Shown here: positions 16,392 through 24,837 of the stretch, in pieces
How the letters are laid out: the number at the start of each line of letters is the position of its first letter
Numbering within the stretch: position 1 is the first letter of the stretch
From: UBA2784 sp964494625
Lineage (GTDB): Bacteria; Pseudomonadota; Alphaproteobacteria; Micropepsales; Micropepsaceae
Length of the DNA: 64,000 nt
Assembly: GCA_964494625.1 (NCBI GenBank)
Contig: CAZBRT010000001.1
Location: 434,001 to 498,000, forward strand
Direction of reading: 5' to 3'
Made by a program: the position numbers and the translations under genes
Notes under the pieces: model-generated
What the model was told of the DNA's origin: nothing
The model's database searches: none
Seen by the model: only the letters and a program-made list of their open reading frames with translations

Positions 16392-17021
16392 TCATTCTTT
16401 TTTGCCTGACGCTGCAAGTGCGCGTTTCAATCCGGTATTTTCTGCCTGCAGGGCCGCAATTTTCTCCTCAAGCCGCGCAAGGGCTGCTGCAACATCATCG
16501 GCATCAAATTTCTGCGGAATGTGCTGCGGGCAGTTCACGTCCCAGGCGACGACCTCAAAAAGGATCACCTGCTCGGGCCGCGCCTTGTAAGCCTCCGGCA
16601 TCAGCTGCGTGAGCAATGCGGGGTCATCGCGGACAACGCGCGCACGGCCCCATATCTTGATGCGGCGGCGATGGGCGTAGTCCATCAGGAACAGGAACGC
16701 CTTGTCGTTCCCTGCAAGATTGCCCGCCGTCACATATTGGCGGTTGCCGGCAAAGTCGGCGAAGCCAAGCGTGTGCTCGTCAACAACCCGGATGAAGCCC
16801 TTCGGTCCGCCACGGTGCTGCGCATAGGGCTGCCCATCTTCATTTGAAGTCGCCAGATAGGCTGTATCGACCTGGGCGAGGAACTGTTTCAGATCCTCCG
16901 TGATCCCGGTGCGGAAGCCGCCGCGTTCTTCCATGGCGGTATAGGAACCGCGCGAGCCGCGCTCGGCCTGAAGTGCCTTCACCGCAGGGGTAAAGGCGAT
17001 GTCGCTTGATGGTCTTTGCAT
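16392..17021 (-). CDS. Pyridoxamine 5'-phosphate oxidase-like flavoprotein
   Basis: 209 residues of the PNPOx-like FMN-binding split-barrel superfamily. It starts QRPSSDIAFTPAVKALQ, as the PNPOx-like oxidoreductases near LysR genes do. The barrel contains TAYLATSNEDGQPYAQHRGGPKGF and LGFADFAGNRQYVTAGNL (the FADF-x-GNRQY flavin segment). It ends with a 30-residue coiled coil (ALARLEEKIAALQAENTGL). The catalytic role is uncertain: redox chemistry on a small molecule, or FMN/F420-like cofactor binding. ATG 17021 with an upstream AGGAAG is preferred; an ATG at 17099 would add a low-complexity extension. It diverges from a LysR gene that may control it. Confidence 0.88.
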   Translation of the reverse strand: MQRPSSDIAFTPAVKALQAERGSRGSYTAMEERGGFRTGITEDLKQFLAQVDTAYLATSNEDGQPYAQHRGGPKGFIRVVDEHTLGFADFAGNRQYVTAGNLAGNDKAFLFLMDYAHRRRIKIWGRARVVRDDPALLTQLMPEAYKARPEQVILFEVVAWDVNCPQHIPQKFDADDVAAALARLEEKIAALQAENTGLKRALAASGKKE

Positions 17022-17149
17022 CTTCGTTCTTCCTGCTGCCGTCGCTGCCGCCCTTTGCTGCCGCGCTTTCTGGCCTGGGGTAAGGGGTATCTCTTCCATT
17101 TATTGTGGGGTAGATAGTCAACATAGGATTTATCCTCTCATTTTCCGGA

Positions 17150-18058
17150 ATGATGGCCATGGATCGGCTTGGCGCCATGAAGATTGTGCTTGCCGCGGTT
17201 GATGCCGGCAGCCTTTCAGCAGCCGGACGGCAATTGGGCGTGCCGCTGGCAACCATCAGCCGGAAATTGTCCGAGCTTGAAGCGCATCTGGGGACGCAAA
17301 TCCTTGTCCGCTCCAGCCGTCGGCTGACACTAACCGAAACGGGGCGCGCCTATGTCGACGCTTGTCGGCGCATTCTGGAGGACGTGGCCGAAGCCGAGCG
17401 CGCTGCAGCGGGCGAATATGCGGCTCCGCGCGGCGAACTTTCCATCGCAGCGCCGATTGTTCTCGGACGGCTGCATGTACTGCCCGTGATCAGCGCCTTC
17501 ATTGACAGATATGCCGACATCAAAGTCAGACTGATGCAGTCGGATCGGCTGGTCGATTTTGCCGAAGAGAGAATTGATGCCGCGATCCGCATCGGTGCCC
17601 TGCCCGACAGCAGCATGATCGCTGCAAAAATCGGCGAAACGCGGCAGGTCATATGTGCAAGCCCGGCATATTTCCGCTTGCATGGCCAACCTGCATCACC
17701 GGCAGAACTCTCGCACCATGACTGCATCAGCTTTGATCGGCTGAACGACGCCGATCACTGGTTCTTCGGCAAGGGAAAGACGCGGATGTCGGTGCCGGTG
17801 CGATCCCGCCTCGTCGTCAACACTGCGGAAGCTGCAATTGATGCAGCGATTGCCGGCGCGGGTGTGACACGTGTGCTTTCCTATCAGGTGGCGCGCTATC
17901 TCAAGGACGGCACGCTTGTTCGCTGCCTTGCGGCATTCGAGCCCGATCCCCTGCCTGTGAACATCCTCTATCCCGGCAATCTGCGGTTGCCGGTGAAGCT
18001 GCGGGCTTTTCTCGATTTTGCCGCGCCTCGGTTGAAAGAACGGCTGAATCTGCCTTAG
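17150..18058 (+). CDS. LysR-family transcriptional regulator
   Basis: 302 residues. Winged helix-turn-helix at residues 5-62 (MKIVLAAVDAGSLSAAGRQL, ATISRKLSELEAHLG), followed by a type 2 periplasmic-binding-protein-like effector domain (GELSIAAPIVLGRLHVLPVI, IDAAIRIGALPDSS). Likely controls the divergent PNPOx-like gene, whose start is about 130 bases away; the gap contains AT-rich partial dyads suited to LysR binding. Three ATGs lie in frame (17150, 17153, 17159); the last gives the usual short N-terminus. The effector is unknown. Confidence 0.93.
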   Translation: MMAMDRLGAMKIVLAAVDAGSLSAAGRQLGVPLATISRKLSELEAHLGTQILVRSSRRLTLTETGRAYVDACRRILEDVAEAERAAAGEYAAPRGELSIAAPIVLGRLHVLPVISAFIDRYADIKVRLMQSDRLVDFAEERIDAAIRIGALPDSSMIAAKIGETRQVICASPAYFRLHGQPASPAELSHHDCISFDRLNDADHWFFGKGKTRMSVPVRSRLVVNTAEAAIDAAIAGAGVTRVLSYQVARYLKDGTLVRCLAAFEPDPLPVNILYPGNLRLPVKLRAFLDFAAPRLKERLNLP

Positions 18059-18243
18059 ACCCATTCGTGCCCGCGCGCCGCATTGGTAATTCTTGGGAGC
18101 GTCGTTCATCTGGCTGTTCATGCAGCTATCAATTTGGGACGATCCCGCGACCTTGGGCACAAATTGGGGGGCTCACAATTTTCCCGGCACCCCGCTAAAA
18201 TGCGCCGCCGCCGGGATCAGGCGGTTCGATTTCGGGGAGTTCC

Positions 18244-18690
18244 ATGAAGCGTCTTTTGCTGGCGGCTGCGGCCGCTCTTTCCTTCACGTCCATTGCCCTT
18301 GCAGACGCTGCGCCGGAAGCGCCAGCGCCGGTGCCGACACGCCCTGCCACCATGTCGGATGCAGATACTGCGTGCATGAACCGGCTTGCAGGCACCTGGG
18401 AAGTCCATCTCGACACCAATGAAGGCGGCGTCCAGATGTCGATCCATCAGGTCGGCACCTATGATGCCAATGGCACCTTCACCGTGAACATCAATGTCAC
18501 CAGCGCCGGTCAGGCCCAGCCGCCGATGGCGATGGCTGGCGAATGGTGGGCGACCGGCACGGAAAATCCCGATGTCTGCAACGGCACCGTTGTGTTCAAC
18601 GGCCAGAGCGACACCGGTGTGCTGACCTTTACGGACAACAACACGGTCGTCGATGAAGAGGGCATCTCGTCAACCCGCGTCGTCCAGTAA
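18244..18690 (+). CDS. Small exported protein, probably beta-rich
   Basis: 148 residues, unrecognised. The Sec signal is clear: KRLLLAAAAALSFTSIALADA, with cleavage after ALA. The mature part begins with a Pro/Ala-rich linker, then RLAGTWEVHLDTNEGGVQMSI, a beta-strand pattern ending STRVVQ. The LAGTW-x-V opening resembles lipocalin-like barrels such as YceI or DUF-type small barrels, but I would not assign a family. Two Cys (in DTACMNRL and PDVCNGT) could form a periplasmic disulfide. GGGGAG precedes the ATG. It converges on the TIR-Sel1 gene with a 22-base gap. Confidence 0.8.
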   Translation: MKRLLLAAAAALSFTSIALADAAPEAPAPVPTRPATMSDADTACMNRLAGTWEVHLDTNEGGVQMSIHQVGTYDANGTFTVNINVTSAGQAQPPMAMAGEWWATGTENPDVCNGTVVFNGQSDTGVLTFTDNNTVVDEEGISSTRVVQ

Positions 18691-18712
18691 TTCCTGGAAC
18701 AACGCCTGACGA

Positions 18713-20080
18713 TCATTCGCGGCCAAGCCGGACGAGACTGTCTCTCGCCAGCTTGGCCGCGTTTTGATCGCTTGTCTGCAGGGCGGCGCGGCGATACCAG
18801 ACCACTGCCGCCTCGATATCCTGCGTGACACCCGAGCCGCGCTCGTAGGCGCGACCCAGATTGAACATCGCCATGCCGTTGCCGAGTTGGGCTGCCCGCT
18901 GATAGAGGGTTGCAGCGCGCGCATCATCCTCGGCCGTGCCTTTGCCCTGCGCCACCATGGCAGCAAGATAGTTGAGCGCGGGCGCATAATCCTGGGCTGA
19001 TGCCAGTTCGAACAGGCGCACGGCCTCGACATCGTTGTAGCCGACAAGCTGGCCTTCCGCATAAAGCGAGCCGAGATAATATTGCGCGATCGCGCAGCCC
19101 GAGGCGGCAGCCGATTTGAACGCGCGTGAAGCAGCCGGCCCGTTCATTTCAACGCCGCAGCCGCGCTGCAATAGCCATCCCCTGTTGAAGAGCGCACGCA
19201 GATTGCCTGCTTCCGCTGCCTTTTCGCAGTGGACATAGGCTGGCGCCATCGCCGCCACATTCGTCGTGCCCGTGGAACACAGCGCATTTGCACCCAGGCA
19301 GGCCATGGTCATGGCCGGCACATCACCGCCCTGGGCGCGCCGCGCCAGTTCCACGTCACCGATGGTCTGGGTGCGGGCAAGCAATTCGGTCGTGCCGAGC
19401 GAACACCATTCGCCATCGGCAACCGGAATGGGCGCACCCGACATGATGTTGTTGTCGTCGAACGGGACAAGCATGAGGATTGCGGCAAGCGCCAATGCCG
19501 CAAGGCCCGCACCGCCCGCCACAATAACCCTGCGCCGCGTGACCGGGCCAAGCGGTACCGGCGCGCCATCACCATGGGCGGATGACGCTTTCACCCCGGC
19601 ATCCGTGCCCTGCCCGTGCCCATGCCCATGAATGCCGACATGGGCAAGCGCTGCCACCAGCGCATCAATCACGTCGGCAGGTTCACGGTCGAAAGCCTCG
19701 ACTGCATTGCGCGCCTGAAGCGTAAGGACGAGGCGGTCAGGCAGGTCCTCGGGAACGCGCACCGGATCAAGAAAAAGGGGGATCAGCGGTTTCTTCAGCG
19801 TGCGGGCGGTTGAGACCTCATCAAAGCAGCGGTCGGACGCCAGTGAATCCTTCGACGCAAAGAAGATGACGGCTGAGGCTTTACGCATGTTGCGGGCGAT
19901 ATGCTCCTCCCACAACGCGCCGCCGGGAATATTCTTGTCGAACCAGACCTCAAGCCCGCGCGCGCGCAAGCCATCCAGGATCGCCGCCACGCGGCGCGCA
20001 TCCTTTCGCGAATAGGACGCCGCGATGTCGATGGGGTCGCTGTCGCTGTGGCCCGAGGCCTCTTCATAATCGACGGTCAT
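18713..20080 (-). CDS. TIR domain, membrane segment and Sel1-like repeats
   Basis: 455 residues. Residues 15-145 are a TIR domain: IDIAASYSRKDARRVAAIL opens it, followed by VWFDKNIPGGALWEEH, AVIFFASKDSLAS and CFDEVSTA, where Glu88 matches the catalytic Glu of NAD-cleaving TIRs. A His/Gly-rich linker (GIHGHGHGQG) leads to one transmembrane helix at about 184-206. Residues 245-440 are Sel1/TPR-like repeats (QYYLGSLYAEGQ, ALNYLAAMVAQGKG, AMFNLGRAYERGSG). The likely topology is cytoplasmic TIR with periplasmic repeats. TIR-plus-sensor proteins often act as NADase effectors in phage defence or stress signalling; that role is inferred. It begins nine bases after smr, in the same direction. Confidence 0.88.
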   Translation of the reverse strand: MTVDYEEASGHSDSDPIDIAASYSRKDARRVAAILDGLRARGLEVWFDKNIPGGALWEEHIARNMRKASAVIFFASKDSLASDRCFDEVSTARTLKKPLIPLFLDPVRVPEDLPDRLVLTLQARNAVEAFDREPADVIDALVAALAHVGIHGHGHGQGTDAGVKASSAHGDGAPVPLGPVTRRRVIVAGGAGLAALALAAILMLVPFDDNNIMSGAPIPVADGEWCSLGTTELLARTQTIGDVELARRAQGGDVPAMTMACLGANALCSTGTTNVAAMAPAYVHCEKAAEAGNLRALFNRGWLLQRGCGVEMNGPAASRAFKSAAASGCAIAQYYLGSLYAEGQLVGYNDVEAVRLFELASAQDYAPALNYLAAMVAQGKGTAEDDARAATLYQRAAQLGNGMAMFNLGRAYERGSGVTQDIEAAVVWYRRAALQTSDQNAAKLARDSLVRLGRE

Positions 20081-20089
20081 GGGGCGAGT

Positions 20090-20683
20090 TTAGCGGTGGC
20101 GCCGCAAATAAAGATAGAGCGCGCCGTCACCCCCGTGGCGCGCCGCCGCGCGTGTCACGGCGACAACATGCGGCCGAAGCCGCGCCTCCTTCAGCCAGCG
20201 CGGCACAAGTTCACGCAAAATGCCGCGGCCCCCTGCCCCCTTGCCCGTGATGACGAGCACCACGCGCAGACCCGCAGCCGACGCCGCCAGCACAAAGGTC
20301 TCAAGGCGCCGATGGGCAACGGCTTCGGTTGCGCCGTGAAGGTCAATGCGGTCTTGCGGGACAAGTTCGCCCCGCTTGAGTTTCCTTGCGCGCGCACCGT
20401 CGAGTGCAGTGAGGTCCATCGCCGGTGGTGGTGGCGGCTTTTTCGCCGCAGGTTTTGGCGCGTGTGCCTTTGCATTCTTTGCCAACTTTGCGGGAGGTTT
20501 TGGCGGATGGCTGGGCGCGTGGCTGGGGGCCGGTTCAGCGGGTTTTGTTGCCCCGGCCTCGACCGGTTTTTTCCTTGCGGGCTTTGGCCGCTCCGGCGCC
20601 AGCGGACGCACATGGCGGGTGGCATGACGCCAGAGCGCATGATCTTCGCCTGAAATGTCGCGGCGGGATTTCCTGCGCATCAT
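20090..20683 (-). CDS. Smr-domain protein, putative nuclease
   Basis: 197 residues. The N-terminal about 90 residues are a Lys/Pro/Ala-rich, probably disordered tail. The C-terminal half is an Smr (MutS2 C-terminal) domain with its two motifs, RIDLHGATEAVAHRRL (the LDLHG motif) and VVLVITGKGAGGRGILR (the TGKG motif), which in relatives nick DNA or RNA. ATG 20683 or the adjacent ATG 20680 follows AGGG and lies 14 bases after mltA, so it is in the same operon (timA-mltA-smr-TIR). Role in nucleic-acid processing; substrate unknown. Confidence 0.9.
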   Translation of the reverse strand: MMRRKSRRDISGEDHALWRHATRHVRPLAPERPKPARKKPVEAGATKPAEPAPSHAPSHPPKPPAKLAKNAKAHAPKPAAKKPPPPPAMDLTALDGARARKLKRGELVPQDRIDLHGATEAVAHRRLETFVLAASAAGLRVVLVITGKGAGGRGILRELVPRWLKEARLRPHVVAVTRAAARHGGDGALYLYLRRHR

Positions 20684-20696
20684 GGCCCTTACCCTG

Positions 20697-21962
20697 TCAG
20701 CGCCGCGCCTGACGGGCCGCGACCGCTTTGGGCAAGAGCACATAGAGTTCGCCGCGATGCTGCATGCGCCCCGCAATATCGGCAGGTCCGGGTCCATGTC
20801 CCCAGAACACATCGCCGCGCACCACGCCGCGTATGGCGCCGCCCGTATCCTGTGCGATCAGGAGGCGCTGGAATTTGCGGTCACCCTCGCCTGCTTGCGG
20901 CGCAAAACCGTCGAGCCACATCGGCATGCCGAACGCATGGAAGCGGCGATCAACGGCGAGCGACGCCTCGTCAGTGAGGCCCACACCCTGCGCACCGACA
21001 GGACCAAGGGCAGGATCACCCAATTCCATTTCCCTGAAGAAAACATAAGACGGGTTTGTGTCCATCACCTCTTCGGCGCGGTCGGGATGATCCTCAAGCC
21101 AGGTGCGGATTGACTGCATCGAGACGCCGTCCTTGGTGATCTCGCCCGCGTCAATCAGCACGCGGCCGATCGCGACATAAGGATGCCCGTTCTGGGCCTC
21201 GTATCCCACGCGCACGGTCCCACCCTCCGCCAGCTCGACCCGGCCGGATCCCTGGATGTGCAGGAAGAAGGCGTCGATGCCGCTGTCCACGTAAAGAAGC
21301 GGCGTGGCGCGGCCCTCAAGTACGCCGCGCACAATGTCGCCGCGCGAGGGATAAGGCAAAAGCTGCCCATCCTCGACCCGGCCGGCCAAGCGATCACCCG
21401 CAAGACCCGGGCGGAAGCGGCCAAGGTCAACAATCACGAGATCGCCAGGGCGGCCATAAAGCGGTGTCGGAAATTCCGCGCTGCGCGTGCGGCTGCCGCG
21501 CAGCACCGGCTCGTAATAGCCGGTGAACAAGCCCTCGCGCCCTTCTGCATCACTGATGGCGAAGGGGCGGAAATTCTCTTCAAAGAAAATGCGTGCGGCC
21601 GTCTTTGTGGCACCGGCGCGCCGCGCGGTTTGGCAGACGGGCAGCCATTCGCGCACTTTGCCGGAATAATTCTCGCCGCCCAGCAACGCATCGGGGTCCA
21701 TGGCTTCAAACGAGGCGCAGGAGCCGCGAAAGGCGGACAAGGCGGCGCGCATGTCGCCTTCGCTCCAGCCCGGCAGGTCACCAAATCCCGCAAGCGTCAG
21801 GCGAACGTCGTGCGTCTCCGTGCCGACAACATCACGCGGCGTTTCGCGCAGGCACGAAACGAGCAGGGCAAAGCCCAGCACTGAAACCACGCCGAGCAGG
21901 AACCCCTTGCGGCGCGCGCTCGTGCTTGCGGCCGGGCTTTCAGTTGACGCTTTCGGTTGCAA
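20697..21962 (-). CDS. mltA: Membrane-bound lytic murein transglycosylase A
   Basis: Cleaves peptidoglycan glycan strands to form 1,6-anhydro ends, at the outer membrane. About 421 residues from the TTG at 21962; a GTG at 21998 would extend it to 433. The signal ends in the lipobox LLVSC. MltA and 3D-domain features follow: FTGYYEPVLRGS, FFLHIQGSGRVEL, VRVGYEAQNGHPYVAIGR, NPSYVFFRE, and the catalytic-Asp region LIAQDTGGAIRGVVRGDVFWGHG. It overlaps the 3' end of timA, and smr follows after 14 bases. An alphaproteobacterial timA-mltA-smr arrangement supports the call. Confidence 0.95.
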   Translation of the reverse strand: MQPKASTESPAASTSARRKGFLLGVVSVLGFALLVSCLRETPRDVVGTETHDVRLTLAGFGDLPGWSEGDMRAALSAFRGSCASFEAMDPDALLGGENYSGKVREWLPVCQTARRAGATKTAARIFFEENFRPFAISDAEGREGLFTGYYEPVLRGSRTRSAEFPTPLYGRPGDLVIVDLGRFRPGLAGDRLAGRVEDGQLLPYPSRGDIVRGVLEGRATPLLYVDSGIDAFFLHIQGSGRVELAEGGTVRVGYEAQNGHPYVAIGRVLIDAGEITKDGVSMQSIRTWLEDHPDRAEEVMDTNPSYVFFREMELGDPALGPVGAQGVGLTDEASLAVDRRFHAFGMPMWLDGFAPQAGEGDRKFQRLLIAQDTGGAIRGVVRGDVFWGHGPGPADIAGRMQHRGELYVLLPKAVAARQARR

Positions 21963-22644
21963 CGAGTTTCCAGTTCGGATCGCTTGAGCGCGTCTCACGC
22001 GCGAAAGTCCAGAGATCCGTCACCCGGCGCACGGCCTCGGCGCTGCCTTCCACCACCGTGCCCTGCGCGTCGCGCACATTGGTGATGATCTCGGTGACAA
22101 AGCGGACGGTCACTTCGGCAACGCTGCCGTCCATGCCGGCCTCGGCGAGTTTTGTCTCCTTGTCGGCGACAATGACGGTTTCAGCCTTGTGACCCTTGCT
22201 CGCGCGCGCATTGATCACGCCTTCAAACGCCTCGAAGACGGAATCGGACAAAAGCGGACGCAAGGCCGCGCGGTCGCCTTTGGCGAAGGCGGTGATGATC
22301 AGCTCATGGGCAGCGCGCGCGCCTGAAATGAACGACGCCGGATCAAAATTGCGATCCGCAAGCTGGATGCGCGTCAGGCCCGCCGCAAGCGGCGTATCGG
22401 CGGGAATGTCGAATGCGGGTTTGCGTGCAGGGAACGGTACCGGAGCGCCAAGCTCCGTTTCCGCGGCGCCTGCATCGGCATCGCGCGGCAAAGGCTGCGG
22501 CTTCTGGCCAAAGGCGGGCGGTGTGCCGGGACGTGGCGGCCGCTCATTGCCCGTGCGACGGCCCAAGACCGAGCGCAGCCGGAACAGGATGAAACCTGCA
22601 AGGCCGGCCAGGATGAGGAGTTCAATCGTCTCGATGCTTTCCAT
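21940..22644 (-). CDS. timA: Tim44-like membrane-anchored protein
   Basis: 234 residues of the Tim44/TimA family, bacterial relatives of the mitochondrial import motor anchor. One N-terminal transmembrane helix (ELLILAGLAGFILFRLRSVLG) is followed by the family-typical basic GRRTG, a Pro-rich linker, and a C-terminal Tim44 domain (ISGARAAHELIITAFAKGDRAAL, SVFEAFEGVINAR, VRRVTDLWTFAR). The bacterial function is linked to envelope trafficking. ATG 22644 is favoured, with a GGAA sequence upstream; ATG 22650 is possible. It overlaps mltA and diverges from secB. Confidence 0.93.
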   Translation of the reverse strand: MESIETIELLILAGLAGFILFRLRSVLGRRTGNERPPRPGTPPAFGQKPQPLPRDADAGAAETELGAPVPFPARKPAFDIPADTPLAAGLTRIQLADRNFDPASFISGARAAHELIITAFAKGDRAALRPLLSDSVFEAFEGVINARASKGHKAETVIVADKETKLAEAGMDGSVAEVTVRFVTEIITNVRDAQGTVVEGSAEAVRRVTDLWTFARETRSSDPNWKLVATESVN

Positions 22645-22763
22645 GGGCATTTCCGTTTGCGCGCGGACCACCACCCGGATCACTCCCGGGGAGGCACACG
22701 CGCTTTCACCCGCAAAATTAGGTGCTTGCCCCCGCCGGGTCCAGTGGCGAGAGCAGATTCATG

Positions 22764-22784
22764 CCCTGAACTTCAGGGTTTTTT
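22764..22784 (+). terminator. Intrinsic terminator in the timA-secB gap
   Basis: CCCTGAACTTCAGGG (22764-22778) forms a short perfect stem, followed by six T (22779-22784). It points along the plus strand, but no plus-strand gene lies upstream within the 316-base gap between divergent timA and secB. It may end a short untranslated RNA starting within about 22650-22760, or act as an attenuator in a long secB leader. The rest of this gap shows no reading frame I would support. Confidence 0.7.
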
Positions 22785-22999
22785 GGCCGTTCGTGTGCAC
22801 AAGGGCGTAGGCGGGGCCTCAATCATCGCCAAAACCGGGTTCGCGGCCAAGTTTCGGGGTGCTGGAAACCATAGGGGCCAAAGTTTGCGCCTCCGGGGCT
22901 TTGGCTGGCCTTGGGCAGTCTTGTTGCCGCGGCCCGCCCATGATAGCGAGCGCGCTTCTGCAAGCGGCCCGACCACAAGGCGTCACAGGGACATCTTCA

Positions 23000-23470
23000 A
23001 TGACTGACACGAATTCCGGTTCCGGCGCTGCGCCGCAAATCTCCATCCTTGGCCAGTTCATCAAGGATCTCTCCTTTGAAAATCCCGGCATGATGCAGGG
23101 GCCGCCCACCGGCAAGCCCGCCTTGCAGGTCGGCGTTGATGTCGCCGCCAAGCCCCTGGGCAATGACCAGTATGAATGCGCCCTGCGCTGCATGATCACC
23201 GCCAGGAATGGCGAGGCGACCGCCTTTGTGATCGAGCTCGTCTATGCGGGCGTGATCGTGCTCAAGAATATTCCGCAGGACTCGCTGCAGCCTGTGCTCC
23301 TGATCGAAGCGCCGCGCCTCATCTTCCCGTTTGCGCGCCGCATCATCGCCGACCTGACGCGCGACGGCGGTTATTCCCCCCTGATGCTGGACCCGATCGA
23401 TTTCGCGCAGCTCTACCGCCAGCGTCTGGAGCAGTCGCGCAATGCGCTGGGCCAGCAAGGCGCGGTTTGA
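23000..23470 (+). CDS. secB: Protein-export chaperone SecB
   Basis: Tetrameric cytosolic chaperone that keeps preproteins unfolded and passes them to SecA. 156 residues. QFIKDLSFENPG near residue 20 is the family hallmark, followed by YECALRCMITARNG, FVIELVYAGVIVLKNIP, IEAPRLIFPFARRIIADLTRDGGYSPLMLDPIDFAQLY. The ATG at 23000 begins an acidic, Ser/Thr-rich tail common in alphaproteobacteria. Solitary, with dnaQ converging 19 bases away. Confidence 0.98.
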   Translation: MTDTNSGSGAAPQISILGQFIKDLSFENPGMMQGPPTGKPALQVGVDVAAKPLGNDQYECALRCMITARNGEATAFVIELVYAGVIVLKNIPQDSLQPVLLIEAPRLIFPFARRIIADLTRDGGYSPLMLDPIDFAQLYRQRLEQSRNALGQQGAV

Positions 23471-23488
23471 TCGCCGCCAGTCGTTCCC

Positions 23489-24199
23489 TCAAGCGCGTTT
23501 GCCCGTCCACACCACGTCGCCCTTGAGTTTGGCGACAAGGGTGTTGTGGGCGGCTTCATCGTCAGCCGTCAGGCGTGGCGGCAAAGCCTGCGGCCGTGCG
23601 CCGTGACGGGTTGAGGTGGCCTGGGTGCTGCCGGGACCCTGCGTCTCGCCACCCGCAAAGGCTCCGCTTGCAAACGAAAGCCCGCGCTGCCGGCCACCGA
23701 TCAATTCCAGATAGACTTGCGCCGTCAGATCGGCGTCGATCAGCGCGCCATGCACTTCGCGTCCGGCCAGCGAGATATTGAAGCGCTTGCACAGCTCATC
23801 GAGCGAAGCACGCGCGCCGGGAAATTTCTTTCGTGCGATCAGAACCGTGTCGATGGTGCGGCTGAGCTCGAGGGCTGCGTGGCCCGCGCGCTCCAGCTCG
23901 TGATTGATGAAGCCAAGGTCAAAGGGCGCGTTGTGGATCACAAGCGGCGCGTCGCCGATGAATTCCAGGAACAAGGCAGCCACTTCGGCAAATTTCGGTT
24001 TGCCCTTGAGGAACGCGCCTGTCAGGCCGTGCACCCTTACCACTTCCTCGGGCACGTCACGTTCGGGATCCAGATAGGACTGGAAGCTGCGGCCGGTAGG
24101 CAGATGGTGCATCAGCTCGATGGCGGCGATGTCCACCAGACGGTGGCCATCCTGCGGCTTCAAGCCTGTCGTCTCGGTATCGACCACAATCTCGCGCAT
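23489..24199 (-). CDS. dnaQ: DNA polymerase III epsilon subunit (proofreading exonuclease)
   Basis: 3'-5' proofreading exonuclease of the replicative polymerase. 236 residues. DEDDh exonuclease motifs: Exo I IVVDTETTGLKP (Asp7, Glu9), Exo II VIHNAPFDLGFINHEL, and Exo III HGALIDADLTAQVY with catalytic His. The C-terminal 55 residues form a Gly/Thr-rich linker and the alpha-binding tail ending WTGKRA. Last gene of the minus-strand chain PPDK regulator-maf-aroE-coaE-dnaQ; five bases after coaE. Confidence 0.97.
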   Translation of the reverse strand: MREIVVDTETTGLKPQDGHRLVDIAAIELMHHLPTGRSFQSYLDPERDVPEEVVRVHGLTGAFLKGKPKFAEVAALFLEFIGDAPLVIHNAPFDLGFINHELERAGHAALELSRTIDTVLIARKKFPGARASLDELCKRFNISLAGREVHGALIDADLTAQVYLELIGGRQRGLSFASGAFAGGETQGPGSTQATSTRHGARPQALPPRLTADDEAAHNTLVAKLKGDVVWTGKRA

Positions 24200-24204
24200 G
24201 GGAC

Positions 24205-24834
24205 CTATCCGCGTGCGGCCTTGCGCGCGGCCCAGACTTTCCGGGGCCAGTGGCGCAGTCTTGCCAGAATGGTTGCGACTTGCACCTCTGCATGGGGAAG
24301 GCCGTGGCTTGTGTCAACGATGAAGTGCGCACGGGCGCGCTTTGCGGGATCGGGCATCTGGCGGGCAAGGATGGCGTCAAGTTTTTCTGCCGTCATGTTG
24401 CCGCGCGCCAGCACACGCGCGCGCTGGATTTCCGGTGCAGTCGAGACAACAACGACGACATCAACACGCGTATCGCCGCCCGTTTCGAAGAGGAGCGGAA
24501 TGTCGAGCAGCACCTGTGTTGCGCCCTTGGCTTCCTCGGCTTCCAGAAAGGACATCTGGGCCGCGCCCACCAAAGGGTGGATCAGTTGCTCCAGCTTTTT
24601 CACCGCGTCGGGATTGCCGAGCACCAGCGCCGACAAGGCGGCACGGTCAACCGCGCCCTCCCTGATGGCAGACGGGAACTCGCGCGCAATCACCTGAACA
24701 GCTGCGCCGCCTTTGTCATAGAGCGCATGGACGGCGGCATCGGCGTCGTAAACGGGAACGCCCGCACGCGCGAACATGCGCGCGGTTTCGGTCTTTCCCA
24801 TGCCGATGGAACCTGTGAGGCCGATGAGCAGCAT
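24205..24834 (-). CDS. coaE: Dephospho-CoA kinase
   Basis: Final step of coenzyme A synthesis, phosphorylating the ribose 3'-OH of dephospho-CoA. 209 residues. The P-loop is GLTGSIGMGKTE (residues 5-16), followed by VYDADAAVHALY with the substrate-binding Asp, LIHPLV, and VLLDIPLLFETG. The lid segment is ARQMPDPAKRARAHFIVD. Three bases separate it from aroE and five from dnaQ, in the conserved alphaproteobacterial maf-aroE-coaE-dnaQ order. Confidence 0.97.
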   Translation of the reverse strand: MLLIGLTGSIGMGKTETARMFARAGVPVYDADAAVHALYDKGGAAVQVIAREFPSAIREGAVDRAALSALVLGNPDAVKKLEQLIHPLVGAAQMSFLEAEEAKGATQVLLDIPLLFETGGDTRVDVVVVVSTAPEIQRARVLARGNMTAEKLDAILARQMPDPAKRARAHFIVDTSHGLPHAEVQVATILARLRHWPRKVWAARKAARG

Positions 24835-24837
24835 GGC

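Noticed and set aside
22684..22784. The terminator-linked segment as SRP (4.5S) RNA or 6S RNA
   Set aside because: No GGAAGG/AGCAGCC-type SRP tetraloop motif and no convincing 6S-like rod; only the hairpin and T tract are supported.
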